DNA from: Candidatus Electrothrix rattekaaiensis
Lineage (GTDB): Bacteria > Desulfobacterota > Desulfobulbia > Desulfobulbales > Desulfobulbaceae
NCBI GenBank assembly: GCA_032595675.1
Contig: JAVQMD010000001.1
Location: forward strand, 1,768,640 to 1,832,639
DNA length: 64,000 nt
Direction: 5' to 3'
Below the pieces are notes generated by a model that saw only the letters and a program-made list of their open reading frames with translations, did not search any database and was not told where the DNA came from. This document shows positions 1 to 8,526 of this stretch, piece by piece. The position numbers and the translations under genes were made by a program. The first letter of the stretch is position 1, and every line of letters starts with the position of its first letter.

Positions 1-478
1 TAACCACAACGTCACGACCATCTATTTTCCATACTCCGTTCATCCCGGCTTGCGGCAAGGTCTCCACTGCCCCGTAAAATTTAGAGCCACCCCTGCGGTC
101 ATCAAAACGAGACTCCCGGCTGCGCTCGACCTCGATTTCATAGGCCGTAATGCTGTCGCCGTTACGTACACCTTCCACTTCAACATATCGCCCAGGAGCG
201 GCACGGTCATATTTTTCTTTTATTTTTGTTCGATCGGAAACCACCACGGTCTTTCCGTTAATGATCCATATTCCATTTAAACCGTTTTCAGGCATTTTTT
301 CTATCACGCCGTATAATTTGCTTTCTACCCTGTTCCGTACTTCAGGCCGCTCATCCCCGCTGGCATGAACGGGAACAGCAAATAACGAACACCCCAGCAT
401 GAGTGCTGAAAGAACAAGGGTATTTTTTTTAAAATTTCCAACAACGACCTGTGTTGTACTGGTAATCAGATTCTTCAT
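1..478 (-). CDS. DUF5666 domain secreted protein (3' end outside window)
   Basis: Reading the minus strand from ATG at 478 gives an uninterrupted frame to the window edge (159 codons, incomplete). An AAGGAG ribosome-binding site lies at 485-490. The first about 40 residues have a basic start, a hydrophobic stretch (LVLSALMLGCSLFAVPVHA) and a likely signal-peptidase site. The mature part contains at least two copies of a motif of the form YGxxExxPxxGxNGxWxIxGxxVVV, the second cut off by the window, which fits the DUF5666 family of small beta-barrel-like secreted domains. The molecular function of this family is not known. It is probably periplasmic or surface exposed. Neighbouring genes give no functional clue. 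Confidence 0.75.
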   Translation of the reverse strand, partial: MKNLITSTTQVVVGNFKKNTLVLSALMLGCSLFAVPVHASGDERPEVRNRVESKLYGVIEKMPENGLNGIWIINGKTVVVSDRTKIKEKYDRAAPGRYVEVEGVRNGDSITAYEIEVERSRESRFDDRRGGSKFYGAVETLPQAGMNGVWKIDGRDVVV

Positions 479-602
479 TGTATTCTCCTTGTAATTATTA
501 GGTGAGTCGGTGTCATTGCATTGCACGCCTTGATATTTTTCTACTCTACAAGAGAGAAGATGAAGAGAAGATGAAAACGCACAACAATCTTCACCTTCTT
601 TT

Positions 603-1760
603 TCATCTTTTTTTATCAGGTTTATCAGGTTGAGCTGTTTGAGCTGTTTTCTTTTTTTGCTTTTCTTCTTCATCTCCCAGCTCATCCATATGCTGAAGAC
701 CTTCCATCAATAATTTCATGAAATAACCGATTTCCGGAGCATCAAAATCGTCTGAAGCAAGACCGGGATTAAACTTAAAACGTCCCTTTTTTTCTCGAAG
801 TATTTTAAAAAAGGCGTGCTTGCCTTTAAGACCAGCATAGGAAGCTTTAATGAGAGCACCTTGACGCATGGAAAATCGTGCTGTCCCCTCAGAGACTTCG
901 GTAATGGTCAGAATACCTGTCTTAGCGTTGGCATGCAGCGTCTGAAAAAGAGCCTCAGGCGGAATTTCCTCCAACTTGCCGATCATTCCCGAAGCATATT
1001 CATCAGAACGAATCTGATTTGACCGGGCAAGTCTCTTCGCGAGCAAACGATTGAAATATCTATGCAAGGATGGATACTTATCCATAATAAACTGGAAATT
1101 CTTGCGGTGAATACTTAATATCTTCGTGTCTCCAGAGGCTTGGATGGTCGAGCCGACTTCCTGATCACAGATAAGGCTCATCTCGCCAAAGACCTCACCT
1201 TCCCCAAGGGTAGAAATAGAAATTCCGGTCTCATTCAAAACATTAACCTTCCCTTCGATCACAATATGTAAGTTTTTTCCTTGGTCTCCCTTGCGCAGAA
1301 CGATCTCATCTTTTGTATAGGTTCGTTGTTGAGCACTCTGAATAATTTCCGCAAGATTTTTGGGACTAATATTGCGAAAGAAAGAAAACTTGCTGATCTT
1401 ATTCAGCACAGGAGCCATTTCCTTACTCTGCCCCTTCAAGTTGTCATGCTCTAAGGAGAAAGGATGTTTGGTAGAATGCTCAAGACGAATACTACCCACG
1501 CAACCTGAGCAGGAAATAAGACAATCTGGAATCTGATCGGCACGCTCATACTTAATAATGATCTTAACCAAATCGCCATAAAGTATTTCGCAATTATCTC
1601 TGCTCTGATTCGAGTATACAGCTGTCGTGCAGACAAAGGAGCTGTCCCCATCAGTTTCCATCATGATGGCTACTCCGGAAACAGTAAATGCATCTCCATA
1701 CTGATACTTCGGGCACTTATTTGTTTCGCAGACCCGAAAGACTACTCTTGGAAGTCCCAT
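603..1760 (-). CDS. Cyclic nucleotide-binding / DUF4388 regulatory protein with Cys-rich N-terminus
   Basis: This 385-residue protein has three parts. Residues 1-95 are rich in cysteine (CETNKCPKY, then CLISCSGC) with a GD-F-V-G pattern, and may bind metal. Residues about 120-245 form a cyclic nucleotide-binding (CAP_ED) domain with the phosphate-binding pattern GEVFGEMSLI. Residues about 265-370 match DUF4388/PATAN-like domains (LFQTLHANAKTGILTI, RQGALIKASYAGLKG). The C-terminus is a charged low-complexity tail. There is no HTH and no membrane segment, so it is probably a cytoplasmic signal-sensing adaptor rather than a transcription factor. It stands alone between two large gaps, apparently monocistronic. 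The ligand is unknown. Confidence 0.75.
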   Translation of the reverse strand: MGLPRVVFRVCETNKCPKYQYGDAFTVSGVAIMMETDGDSSFVCTTAVYSNQSRDNCEILYGDLVKIIIKYERADQIPDCLISCSGCVGSIRLEHSTKHPFSLEHDNLKGQSKEMAPVLNKISKFSFFRNISPKNLAEIIQSAQQRTYTKDEIVLRKGDQGKNLHIVIEGKVNVLNETGISISTLGEGEVFGEMSLICDQEVGSTIQASGDTKILSIHRKNFQFIMDKYPSLHRYFNRLLAKRLARSNQIRSDEYASGMIGKLEEIPPEALFQTLHANAKTGILTITEVSEGTARFSMRQGALIKASYAGLKGKHAFFKILREKKGRFKFNPGLASDDFDAPEIGYFMKLLMEGLQHMDELGDEEEKQKKKTAQTAQPDKPDKKR

Positions 1761-2205
1761 TCGTTATGTGTTGATAAGTCTGAGTTGAACAAAACCGTCT
1801 GTCTCAAAGACAAAACAAAATCCTCCCCTGTAAGAAGGAGAGAGGAAGCAGAAAAAAGATTGCACAGAACCGCAAAGACTTATTTATAGCAACCTCCTCG
1901 GACGGCTATCTTTCCATGACAGGAACATTATTTTTAATCTATTATGACAATAAAAAAAAAAAATGCGCAACGTATTTCCCAAGATCTTTTTGTTTTAATT
2001 GTCAAGCCTAGGGCACCCCACCATCCCTTGTGCCTAAAAAAAAGATCAAGTGAGTTCAAAAGGAAGGGGCCTTTTTTCAGGGGAGCACGTTCATTTTCCA
2101 TGCCGGAAAACACGAAATAAAGGTATAATAGACAAACCATGAACAGGGTCTGTTTCCAGCAGGTGCAGCAGCCCTCCGTATCCCTACCCCCATACCTCAA
2201 GCTAG
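1761..2205. other. Intergenic gap before hflX
   Basis: No supported gene. The 88-codon minus frame here has a composition unlike a protein (Cys/Trp/Phe-rich runs). The stretch separates the divergent DUF4388 gene and hflX and should hold promoters for both, but I cannot point to convincing -35/-10 boxes. Confidence 0.4.
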
Positions 2206-2221
2206 AGGAGGAATCGTTATC
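2206..2221 (+). promoter_or_regulatory. Strong RBS with ATC in start position (hflX)
   Basis: AGGAGG at 2206-2211 is followed after 7 nt by ATC (2219-2221), in frame with hflX. No ATG, GTG or TTG lies in frame between this site and 2336, although the 39 intervening codons look like HflX. Confidence 0.5.
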
Positions 2222-3850
2222 AGTATCATCGGCAACAAATCAGGATTAAAAACAAAGCAGCTTCGACAACTGGAACGGTTAGGACAAAAAAAAGTCAGCC
2301 CGGATGAGATTATCGGGCGGGACGCAGCCCGTGCCATGACCTCTCTCTCCACGGAGCTGAACCGTCAGATAGGCCTTATTATCCATAGATCCGGTCAGGT
2401 GGAATTCGTTATTCTCGGTGATCACAGTCGGATCGAGATACCGGTCCTGAGTAAAATACGCTCTTCCGGGGGGCGATTACGCGGACTCCGCTGTGTCCAC
2501 ACCAGCTTCAACCAGTCCGGGCCCACTGAAGAGGATATCATGGATATGGCCTGCCTGCGGCTGGACATGATATCAGTCCTGACCATGAAAGACGGATATC
2601 CAGATCTGCTCCATACGGCTCATCTTCTTCCTAACCAAATAGATGACCGTGATTGGAGCCTTCTTGAGCCGGTACATCCGGCGGCACAGCAGCAATCCTG
2701 CTTGTCCCTGATCGAAAGGCTTGAACAACAATTTTCCAAAGCGCGACCGATTCGCACGGTTGATAAAGGGCGTGATCGGGCGATTCTGATTTCCGTCAGC
2801 ACAGGTTCACGTACCGAGGCTGAAGATTCCATGACCGAATTATCAGAACTCGCACGGGCAGCCAGAGTCCAGGTGGTCGATCAGGTTATCCAGCGACGGC
2901 GAAAGCTGCATCCCCGCTTTATCCTCGGGCGCGGCAAGCTGATCGATATTGTTCTGATGAGCTTACGTAACGGAGCAAATCTGCTTATCTTTGATCAGGA
3001 GCTAACACCATCCCAGGTCCGTTCGGTTACCAACCACACCGACCTGCGGGTCATCGACCGGACCCAGCTCATCCTGGATATCTTTGCCTCCCGTGCCCGT
3101 TCCAGAGAGGGTAAGCTCCAGATAGAAATGGCCCAGCTCAAGTACCTGCTGCCCATGCTGACCACAAAAGACGATGCGCTTTCCCGGCTCACCGGCGGCA
3201 TCGGTGCTCGCGGACCCGGTGAAACCAAGCTAGAAATTGACCGTCGCCGCATTAATGACCGGATCGCCCGGCTGGCCAAGGAGCTGAAGGCCGTGGGCGA
3301 GCAGCGATATCATCGCCGGAATCGACGGAGGAAACATGATGTGCCCGTGGTCTCTCTGGTGGGCTATACCAATGCGGGCAAATCCACCCTGCTCAATACC
3401 CTGACCCATTCTCATATCCAAGCTGAAGATATGCTCTTTGCCACCCTTGACCCCACCTCCCGCCGCCTTCGTTTTCCAGAGGACACCGAGGTGATCATCA
3501 CGGACACAGTGGGTTTTATCCGTCAGCTACCCGCAGAACTCCTCAAGGCCTTTGAATCCACCCTTGAAGAGCTGTTCGAAGCAGATCTCCTTCTCCATGT
3601 TATTGATATTTCAAACCATGCCTGGAAGGAGCAGGTCAAGGTGGTGGAGGAAATCTTACGTAAACTTGAGCTGGACAAAATCCCCTGCCTGCGGGTATAT
3701 AATAAAATTGATGCGGTGAGCGACAATCTCCCGTCTCTGGTGAAAAATGGGTTTTGTATCTGCGCTCGTGATGCAAGTACGCTGAAAGAGCTCCTGGGAA
3801 TGATGGAGCACCAGCTGTTCGATATTGGGAACAGCAGGAGGGCACAGTAA
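2219..3850 (+). CDS. hflX: GTPase HflX
   Basis: HflX is a ribosome-associated GTPase that splits or rescues stalled 70S ribosomes under stress. Counting from the first ATG (2336), the protein shows the HflX N-terminal domain, the Gly-rich linker GGIGARGPGETKLE (287-300), Walker A GYTNAGKST (343-351), a G3 element DTVGF and an NKID G4 element. The 504 residues from ATG 2336 lack the usual N-terminal beginning. The upstream in-frame codons (IIGNKSGLK, then LERLGQKKVSPDEII) match what the family normally starts with. I therefore place the start at the ATC at 2219, which is well spaced from AGGAGG. If non-canonical starts are excluded, use 2336. The gene appears monocistronic. Confidence 0.9.
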   Translation: MSIIGNKSGLKTKQLRQLERLGQKKVSPDEIIGRDAARAMTSLSTELNRQIGLIIHRSGQVEFVILGDHSRIEIPVLSKIRSSGGRLRGLRCVHTSFNQSGPTEEDIMDMACLRLDMISVLTMKDGYPDLLHTAHLLPNQIDDRDWSLLEPVHPAAQQQSCLSLIERLEQQFSKARPIRTVDKGRDRAILISVSTGSRTEAEDSMTELSELARAARVQVVDQVIQRRRKLHPRFILGRGKLIDIVLMSLRNGANLLIFDQELTPSQVRSVTNHTDLRVIDRTQLILDIFASRARSREGKLQIEMAQLKYLLPMLTTKDDALSRLTGGIGARGPGETKLEIDRRRINDRIARLAKELKAVGEQRYHRRNRRRKHDVPVVSLVGYTNAGKSTLLNTLTHSHIQAEDMLFATLDPTSRRLRFPEDTEVIITDTVGFIRQLPAELLKAFESTLEELFEADLLLHVIDISNHAWKEQVKVVEEILRKLELDKIPCLRVYNKIDAVSDNLPSLVKNGFCICARDASTLKELLGMMEHQLFDIGNSRRAQ

Positions 3851-4167
3851 AAAAAGCAGGGGTATAATTCCCGGTATGACTCCTCCCGGCATGACGCCTA
3901 CGCTGAGCGCAATGTTTTTCATGACATTACGGAAGATTCCCTGTCACTTTTGCCACAAGATTGTACGCCACCCGACTACTGGGCAATACAAAAAAAAACT
4001 CATTGGCGATGAAACAGAATTATACTTGACAACCAGACAAATTTACTCTTCATTATAAGAGCTTGTTTTTTACATCGTACCCCATCACAACAGTGCAGGT
4101 CGGCCTGTTCTGAATACAAGAAATATCTGCTCAACAGAACAGATACAGGAGGCGACACCGTCATATC
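3851..4167. other. Intergenic gap hflX-nuoA
   Basis: About 317 bp without a supported gene. A 77-codon plus frame overlapping the end of hflX has no recognisable features and is not called. GGAGG at 4148-4152 lies 15 nt before the nuoA ATG, which is longer than usual. Confidence 0.4.
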
Positions 4168-4551
4168 ATGGACAGCTACATAATCATCGGATTTTCGGCA
4201 TTCATCGGCACTATCTTTGTCGGCGGAGCCATTGGTCTGGCTAAACTGCTTGCGTTCCGCACCCCGGATACCGTACGCAAATTACAGCCCTTTGAGTGCT
4301 CGGAGGATCCTATCGGCGGAGCACGTATCCGCTTCAAAGTGTCCTATTACATCTTTGCCCTGCTTTTTCTTCTCTTCGACATTGAAACGCTGTTTCTCTT
4401 TCCCTGTGTAAAAATTTTCAGGGCTGTCGTGAACGGCGAAATTGCTGGCATAACTCACCAACTTGTTTTTATGGAATTATCTATTTTTATCTGTATTCTT
4501 TTTTCCGGTTTGCTTTATGCGTGGCGTAAGGGGGTTTTGATATGGGAGTAA
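4168..4551 (+). CDS. nuoA: NADH-quinone oxidoreductase subunit A
   Basis: This 127-residue protein has three predicted membrane helices (about 5-27, 60-82, 95-118) and the NuoA/ND3 signatures: the loop motif [12 protein letters not shown] with the conserved Cys, followed by [18 protein letters not shown] with its conserved acidic residue in the membrane. It is a membrane-arm subunit of complex I near the quinone site. It overlaps the next gene by 10 bp, indicating translational coupling. Length and motifs are normal. The remaining nuo genes (nuoD onward) do not follow in this window. Confidence 0.95.
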   Translation: MDSYIIIGFSAFIGTIFVGGAIGLAKLLAFRTPDTVRKLQPFECSEDPIGGARIRFKVSYYIFALLFLLFDIETLFLFPCVKIFRAVVNGEIAGITHQLVFMELSIFICILFSGLLYAWRKGVLIWE

Positions 4552-5819
4552 CAATTGAAGGCAAATCCTCTGGTAAAGCCTCTGTTGAATCCTCTGTTCT
4601 TGCCCATCAGGCAGGAAAAATAGCAGAAAAGCTTCCCGGCGGCAATCAGCTTGCCCATTCTGTGGAAATGTTGGTTGCTTGGGGACGGGCAAACTCGCTC
4701 TGGCCCCTGCTGTACGGTACATCCTGTTGCGCCATTGAAATGATGTCTACCGGTGCCTCCCGGCATGACTGGGCACGTTTCGGCACAGAGGTCGCCCGAG
4801 CCAGTGCCCGGCAGGCAGACCTGATCATTCTGGCAGGAACTGTTGTTGAAAAGATGAGCGAAAATCTTATCACCCTGTACGAGCAGATGCCTGCTCCCAA
4901 ATACGTTATTGCTATGGGCTCTTGTGCTATCTCAGGAGGGCCTTTTTATTATGATTCGTATTCTGTGGTCAAAGGGGCTGATCGAATTATTCCGGTGGAT
5001 GTCTACATTCCGGGCTGTCCTCCTCGGCCAGAGGCTTTATTCTACGGCATCATGCAGTTGCAGGAAAAAATCAAAAAAGAAGGTCGTGAAATTCCTTGGG
5101 AGATTGGTGAATTGGTGAAGAGTCCGTTCTTTGACACCTTCACTGAAGCGCAGCAGGATTGGGCCGCTCTGGAGGAGAAAAAGGATCAGGAGATGGCTGA
5201 AGCTAGGGAACAGTTTAAGAAAGAAAATCCTGATTACAAACCACCTAGGCCAGCACGGCTGAAAAAAGAGAAAATGCCCTCCCCTTCCCAAAGAAAACCT
5301 GCGGCAAAGGGGATCAGTAACTGGACGCTTTTACAGACGCTCCAGAAAAAGTTTCCCGAAATCACAGTTCATGATCACCCTGATGCTTCACCGAAACAGG
5401 TGGCCGAGCTGGGCACGGACTATGTTCTTGATCTGGTTGTCCCCAAAGAACAGTATAGGGAGGTTGTGCAGTATCTGAAGGAAGATGAAGATCTTAGTCT
5501 AGAGATGTTCATCCAGCTCACCTGCGTGGATTGGAAGGAATATTTTGACATCGTGGTACATCTCCTCTCTGTGAAGGACGGACACAAACTTTTTCTCCGC
5601 TGCCGGGTGGACAAAGAAGAGGACGGTGCTGAGATAGAGACCATTTCTGATCTGTATGTGGGAGCTGACTGGCATGAACGTGAGGTCTACGACATGTTTG
5701 GGGTCCGTTTTACTGATCATCCGGATATGCGCAGAATCTACCTCAAGAATGATTTTTCTGGACATCCCTTGTGTAAAGATTTTGAGGATCCTTCTCGGGT
5801 GATCGTGCGCCCTTATTAA
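4542..5819 (+). CDS. nuoB: NADH-quinone oxidoreductase subunits B and C fused
   Basis: A single 425-residue protein joins NuoB and NuoC. Residues about 40-180 are NuoB, the carrier of the terminal [4Fe-4S] cluster N2. The expected cluster cysteines are visible: Cys62 and Cys63 in TSCCAIEM, Cys128 in MGSCAISGG and Cys159 in [10 protein letters not shown] charged Lys/Glu/Pro-rich linker (about 185-255) follows. Residues about 260-425 are NuoC, ending in the family signature [12 protein letters not shown] and [12 protein letters not shown]. It works in the peripheral arm of complex I, passing electrons to quinone. NuoB-NuoC fusions are less common than separate genes. The gene is followed by a convergent unrelated gene, not by nuoD. 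Confidence 0.93.
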   Translation: MGVTIEGKSSGKASVESSVLAHQAGKIAEKLPGGNQLAHSVEMLVAWGRANSLWPLLYGTSCCAIEMMSTGASRHDWARFGTEVARASARQADLIILAGTVVEKMSENLITLYEQMPAPKYVIAMGSCAISGGPFYYDSYSVVKGADRIIPVDVYIPGCPPRPEALFYGIMQLQEKIKKEGREIPWEIGELVKSPFFDTFTEAQQDWAALEEKKDQEMAEAREQFKKENPDYKPPRPARLKKEKMPSPSQRKPAAKGISNWTLLQTLQKKFPEITVHDHPDASPKQVAELGTDYVLDLVVPKEQYREVVQYLKEDEDLSLEMFIQLTCVDWKEYFDIVVHLLSVKDGHKLFLRCRVDKEEDGAEIETISDLYVGADWHEREVYDMFGVRFTDHPDMRRIYLKNDFSGHPLCKDFEDPSRVIVRPY

Positions 5820-6009
5820 AAGCATCCCATTATGCAACCTCCGACCCATAGAATATCATAGATTATAAATCAATGGGCCGGGGGTAAACATTATGCTTTG
5901 AGAAAAAAAGTAAATTTTCGTCTCTTCTTCCAGCTAAAAAAGCATTTGTTCCAAGTCATGTCCTACTGTTTGCAAGAAAAGACGGAATTGCTTGCCCATG
6001 AATCCGGGC

Positions 6010-6960
6010 TCAGCCTTTTTTCCGAGCTTCTTCTTCCTGCTTGAGACGCTCACGCTCAGCCTTGAGCTGCTTGTACTCTTCTTCAACCTGACGCAAAGAA
6101 TCACCCTGGCGTTGCTTGAGTTCCTCAACCTTTTCCTTTATCTTCTCTTTTCTGAGCTTCATGCCCTCAGCACCGAACAGGGTATTGGCCAGATACTGGA
6201 AGGAAAAAAGCATCAAGGCCGTATCGTCTTCCTTGATTTTTTCAATGGTCTCCTGGTCAACATCATAGGTGTCCAAAAAGGAGCTTTCGAAAACGAAGCG
6301 GCGGAAATGTTCCAGGTCTGTCGAGGCCATAAAAAACATCCTCTGGGCCGCTTCAGAAAGATTGGCCTGATGCCCAAAGGACTTACGCCGCATAACCAAA
6401 CGAAGCCATTCCTTATTTATTTCATCGCGAAGAGCAACCCCCTGATCTTCCCGCCATTCCCCGACAGTCCACTGTTTCGGCTCTTCAAAACCCTTACAAT
6501 GGGGCTCCTTCACCAAAAAGAAAAACTTATCCTCTTTGACTCCTTCCTGGCCACCTTCATGAAAATCAGCCATGCCCACCGGATAATAACGGCAGGATGT
6601 AGGCCGATCCTCATACACGGTGCAGCCTTCTGGGGTAACAAAAGGGCAGGCATTCGTTTCCTCAGTCAGCTTTATCTGCACACCGGGCATATCTGTTTTT
6701 TCCAGGTAGGTCGGCTCTGTATACTGAGTAATAAATTCATGAGCAGCAATATTCAGCCTTTTCCGCAAAATCAAAATATCGTACGGCGTCAGGACAATCT
6801 GTATATGATGGCAGCATGCAGTAAAACAGCTGACCCCAGGATGGCATTCAAACTGCAAGGATGAATCCAGGGTTAATTTCTCAGGCATGATATTGGACGG
6901 ATTTTTATTGGTCCCCTGCTTAAAATCATTTTCTATATCAGTGCCTTTTGTATCGCTCAT
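6010..6960 (-). CDS. YkgJ-family cysteine cluster protein
   Basis: The family (UPF0153/YkgJ) is thought to bind zinc or iron through a cysteine cluster; its role is not settled. Visible ligands are in CHPGVSCFTACCHH near the N-terminus, then CPF, GC and SCRYYPVG further on. The C-terminal third is a charged, probably coiled-coil region (EKIKEKVEELKQRQG and onward). I chose the start at 6960 (MSDTKG) because GAGGAG sits just upstream; a longer frame begins 12 nt earlier. It is convergent with nuoBC. Confidence in the family is high and in function low. Confidence 0.8.
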   Translation of the reverse strand: MSDTKGTDIENDFKQGTNKNPSNIMPEKLTLDSSLQFECHPGVSCFTACCHHIQIVLTPYDILILRKRLNIAAHEFITQYTEPTYLEKTDMPGVQIKLTEETNACPFVTPEGCTVYEDRPTSCRYYPVGMADFHEGGQEGVKEDKFFFLVKEPHCKGFEEPKQWTVGEWREDQGVALRDEINKEWLRLVMRRKSFGHQANLSEAAQRMFFMASTDLEHFRRFVFESSFLDTYDVDQETIEKIKEDDTALMLFSFQYLANTLFGAEGMKLRKEKIKEKVEELKQRQGDSLRQVEEEYKQLKAERERLKQEEEARKKG

Positions 6961-7305
6961 TCTGCTCCTCATTCTTAACGTGTTTATTATATATTTTCAA
7001 AAATATTTGTTTTCAAGCATTCGTCGAAAGGTTATACATATTACCATCAAGAGGTATGCTGTCAAACGAAACTTGCCTTTTTCGCCTATTTCCCTTGATA
7101 CCCGTTTAAATTCGACCCCCCTCTTTCCTGCGGCCCGGTGCTCGGTCGGAATTATCTTCCCTTGTTTTCCCATGAATGAAAGCGGTGCCTTGCTTTTTTT
7201 CCGAAAGAAACTATAATTTATTTAGATACAGAGTCAAAGGACGGGCGGTTAATTCCTCAGGTGTTACCGACCCCGTTGCTATCAGATCATAACGCAACTA
7301 ATTAT
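6961..7305. other. Intergenic gap
   Basis: About 345 bp between divergent genes. A plus frame through the region ends at 7216 but is mostly the antisense of the YkgJ gene. I see no supported gene or RNA. The stretch probably contains the promoters of the two flanking genes. Confidence 0.35.
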
Positions 7306-7503
7306 ATGAAAAAAATATTCCCGACTCCGATTGACTACAGCAAGGTAGAGACCTTAGTTTATCATCTGCCTGACGGGCCTTCCCTTTCTATGGCGATGGA
7401 CGGAGTAGAAGATCTCTTTGATCTGGACATGGAACTCGGTGACATTTGCGATACCTCGGATATCGACGGTGTTATTCATTTTTTCCCCAGAGGTAATGCC
7501 TGA
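7306..7503 (+). CDS. Small acidic protein of unknown function
   Basis: This 65-codon frame starts at ATG 7306 (MKKIFPTPIDYSKVET); a GTG 45 nt upstream is also in frame. The product is acidic in its second half (DGVEDLFDLDMELGDICDTSDIDG) with no membrane segment or signal peptide. I do not recognise a family. Support for it being real comes from protein-like composition and a clear intrinsic terminator about 30 bp after its stop. The ribosome-binding site is weak, so the start is uncertain. Confidence 0.5.
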   Translation: MKKIFPTPIDYSKVETLVYHLPDGPSLSMAMDGVEDLFDLDMELGDICDTSDIDGVIHFFPRGNA

Positions 7504-7535
7504 TCAACCCCACTCTCTTTTTCCAAATACGCAAG

Positions 7536-7564
7536 AAACCACTCCATAACGGAGTGGTTTTTTC
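7536..7564 (+). terminator. Intrinsic terminator
   Basis: Perfect 10-bp stem AAACCACTCC / GGAGTGGTTT with the 5-nt loop ATAAC, followed by a T run. It ends the small-protein transcript and lies 18 bp before the PHP phosphatase start. Confidence 0.85.
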
Positions 7565-7582
7565 TTCCCTTACCCGCTCCAC

Positions 7583-8359
7583 ATGACTGATTTACCGCCA
7601 CTTGATATAACCGGAGACCATCACGTCCACACCCGCTTCTGTAATCATGCTGTCGGAGAGATGGAAGAATATGTAACAGCTGCCATTAATAAGGGATTGC
7701 GTAGCCTCACCTTTCTGGAGCATCTGGAATGCGGCCTTAGCTACAGCCCGCAGATCTGGCTGACCCCGGAGCTGTTTCAGCGATATTTCCAGGAAGGGGA
7801 ACGGCTCCGGGAGAAATACGCTGACCGAATCACGGTCAGGCTCGGGGCGGAAATCGGTTATAATCCCGGGGCAGTTGATGCGTTGCTCGCCATGCTTGCC
7901 GCCTTTCCTTTTGCCCATCGCGGGCTGTCCTGTCATTTCTTTTTTGACGGCCATGAGCATCTGAACATGCTGAGTCGCCGGACTGATCATATCAGAAAAA
8001 TAGCAGCGTTCGGTACCGAGGAAATCCTGGACACCTATTTCAGCAACCTGATCCAAGGCTGTCAGGATATCCCCTGCGACAAGCTTTGTCATCTTGATGC
8101 GGCCCTGCGCCATAATGCCCCTGTCCTGACAACGCACCATTATACGCTCATCAAAGAACTTTTTGCGGTGATGCTGGAAAAAAATATCGCCCTGGAGGTG
8201 AACACCTCGGGGTATGAGCTGCTTTCCCGGCCCTATCCGGCAATTGCGTTGATACAACAGGCCCGGCAGCTGGGCATTCCCCTAATTATTGGCTCTGATG
8301 CCCATCGCCCTGAGCAGGTGGGGCGTTTTTTTGAGAGGGTTGCGGAAGAGATTGGGTAG
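7583..8359 (+). CDS. PHP-domain histidinol-phosphatase-like protein
   Basis: This 258-residue protein of the PHP metal-dependent phosphoesterase superfamily is closest to HisJ-type histidinol phosphatases, which make L-histidinol in histidine synthesis. Metal-binding motifs are DHHVHTRFCNHA near the N-terminus, LEHLEC, a Glu in LGAEIGYNPG, SCHFF, CHLD and a terminal GSDAHRPEQVG. Length suits HisJ (about 260-280). hisD lies 9 kb away, consistent with scattered histidine genes in this organism. A different phosphoester substrate cannot be excluded from sequence alone. Confidence 0.82.
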   Translation: MTDLPPLDITGDHHVHTRFCNHAVGEMEEYVTAAINKGLRSLTFLEHLECGLSYSPQIWLTPELFQRYFQEGERLREKYADRITVRLGAEIGYNPGAVDALLAMLAAFPFAHRGLSCHFFFDGHEHLNMLSRRTDHIRKIAAFGTEEILDTYFSNLIQGCQDIPCDKLCHLDAALRHNAPVLTTHHYTLIKELFAVMLEKNIALEVNTSGYELLSRPYPAIALIQQARQLGIPLIIGSDAHRPEQVGRFFERVAEEIG

Positions 8360-8373
8360 AGGTATTGATTTCA

Positions 8374-8526
8374 GGGCGACCGCCGGTCGCCCCTACACAC
8401 GCCCTGCCCCTGATTCCCTGCCGGTTCCATTCGCGGTGGTGCCTGCTCCGCGACGGCAACCACCGGAACGGAAACCGCAGCGAATCCTGCCTGCCTGTAC
8501 GGGGCACGGCACGCCGTGTGCGCCCT
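8374..8526. repeat. Conserved 3' block and palindromes after FGE-like gene 1
   Basis: The block begins with the palindrome GGGCGAC-CGC-CGGTCGCCC (8374-8392), then about 95 bp (about 8401-8490) also found at about 9666-9750 and 15670-15757, then the palindrome GGGCACGGCACGCCGTG about 8501-8517, which abuts the stop of the FGE-like gene. All three copies lie just downstream of a DGR-like variable region in the same orientation. Confidence 0.8.

Noticed and set aside
1934-2200. 88-codon minus frame upstream of hflX
   Set aside because: Cys/Trp/Phe-rich composition, no ribosome-binding site, no similarity to any family I know.
3825-4058. 77-codon plus frame overlapping the end of hflX
   Set aside because: No domain or signal, unusual composition, overlaps hflX in another frame.
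5992-6864. 290-codon plus frame
   Set aside because: Antisense shadow of the YkgJ-family gene, whose cysteine cluster is clearly real on the other strand.
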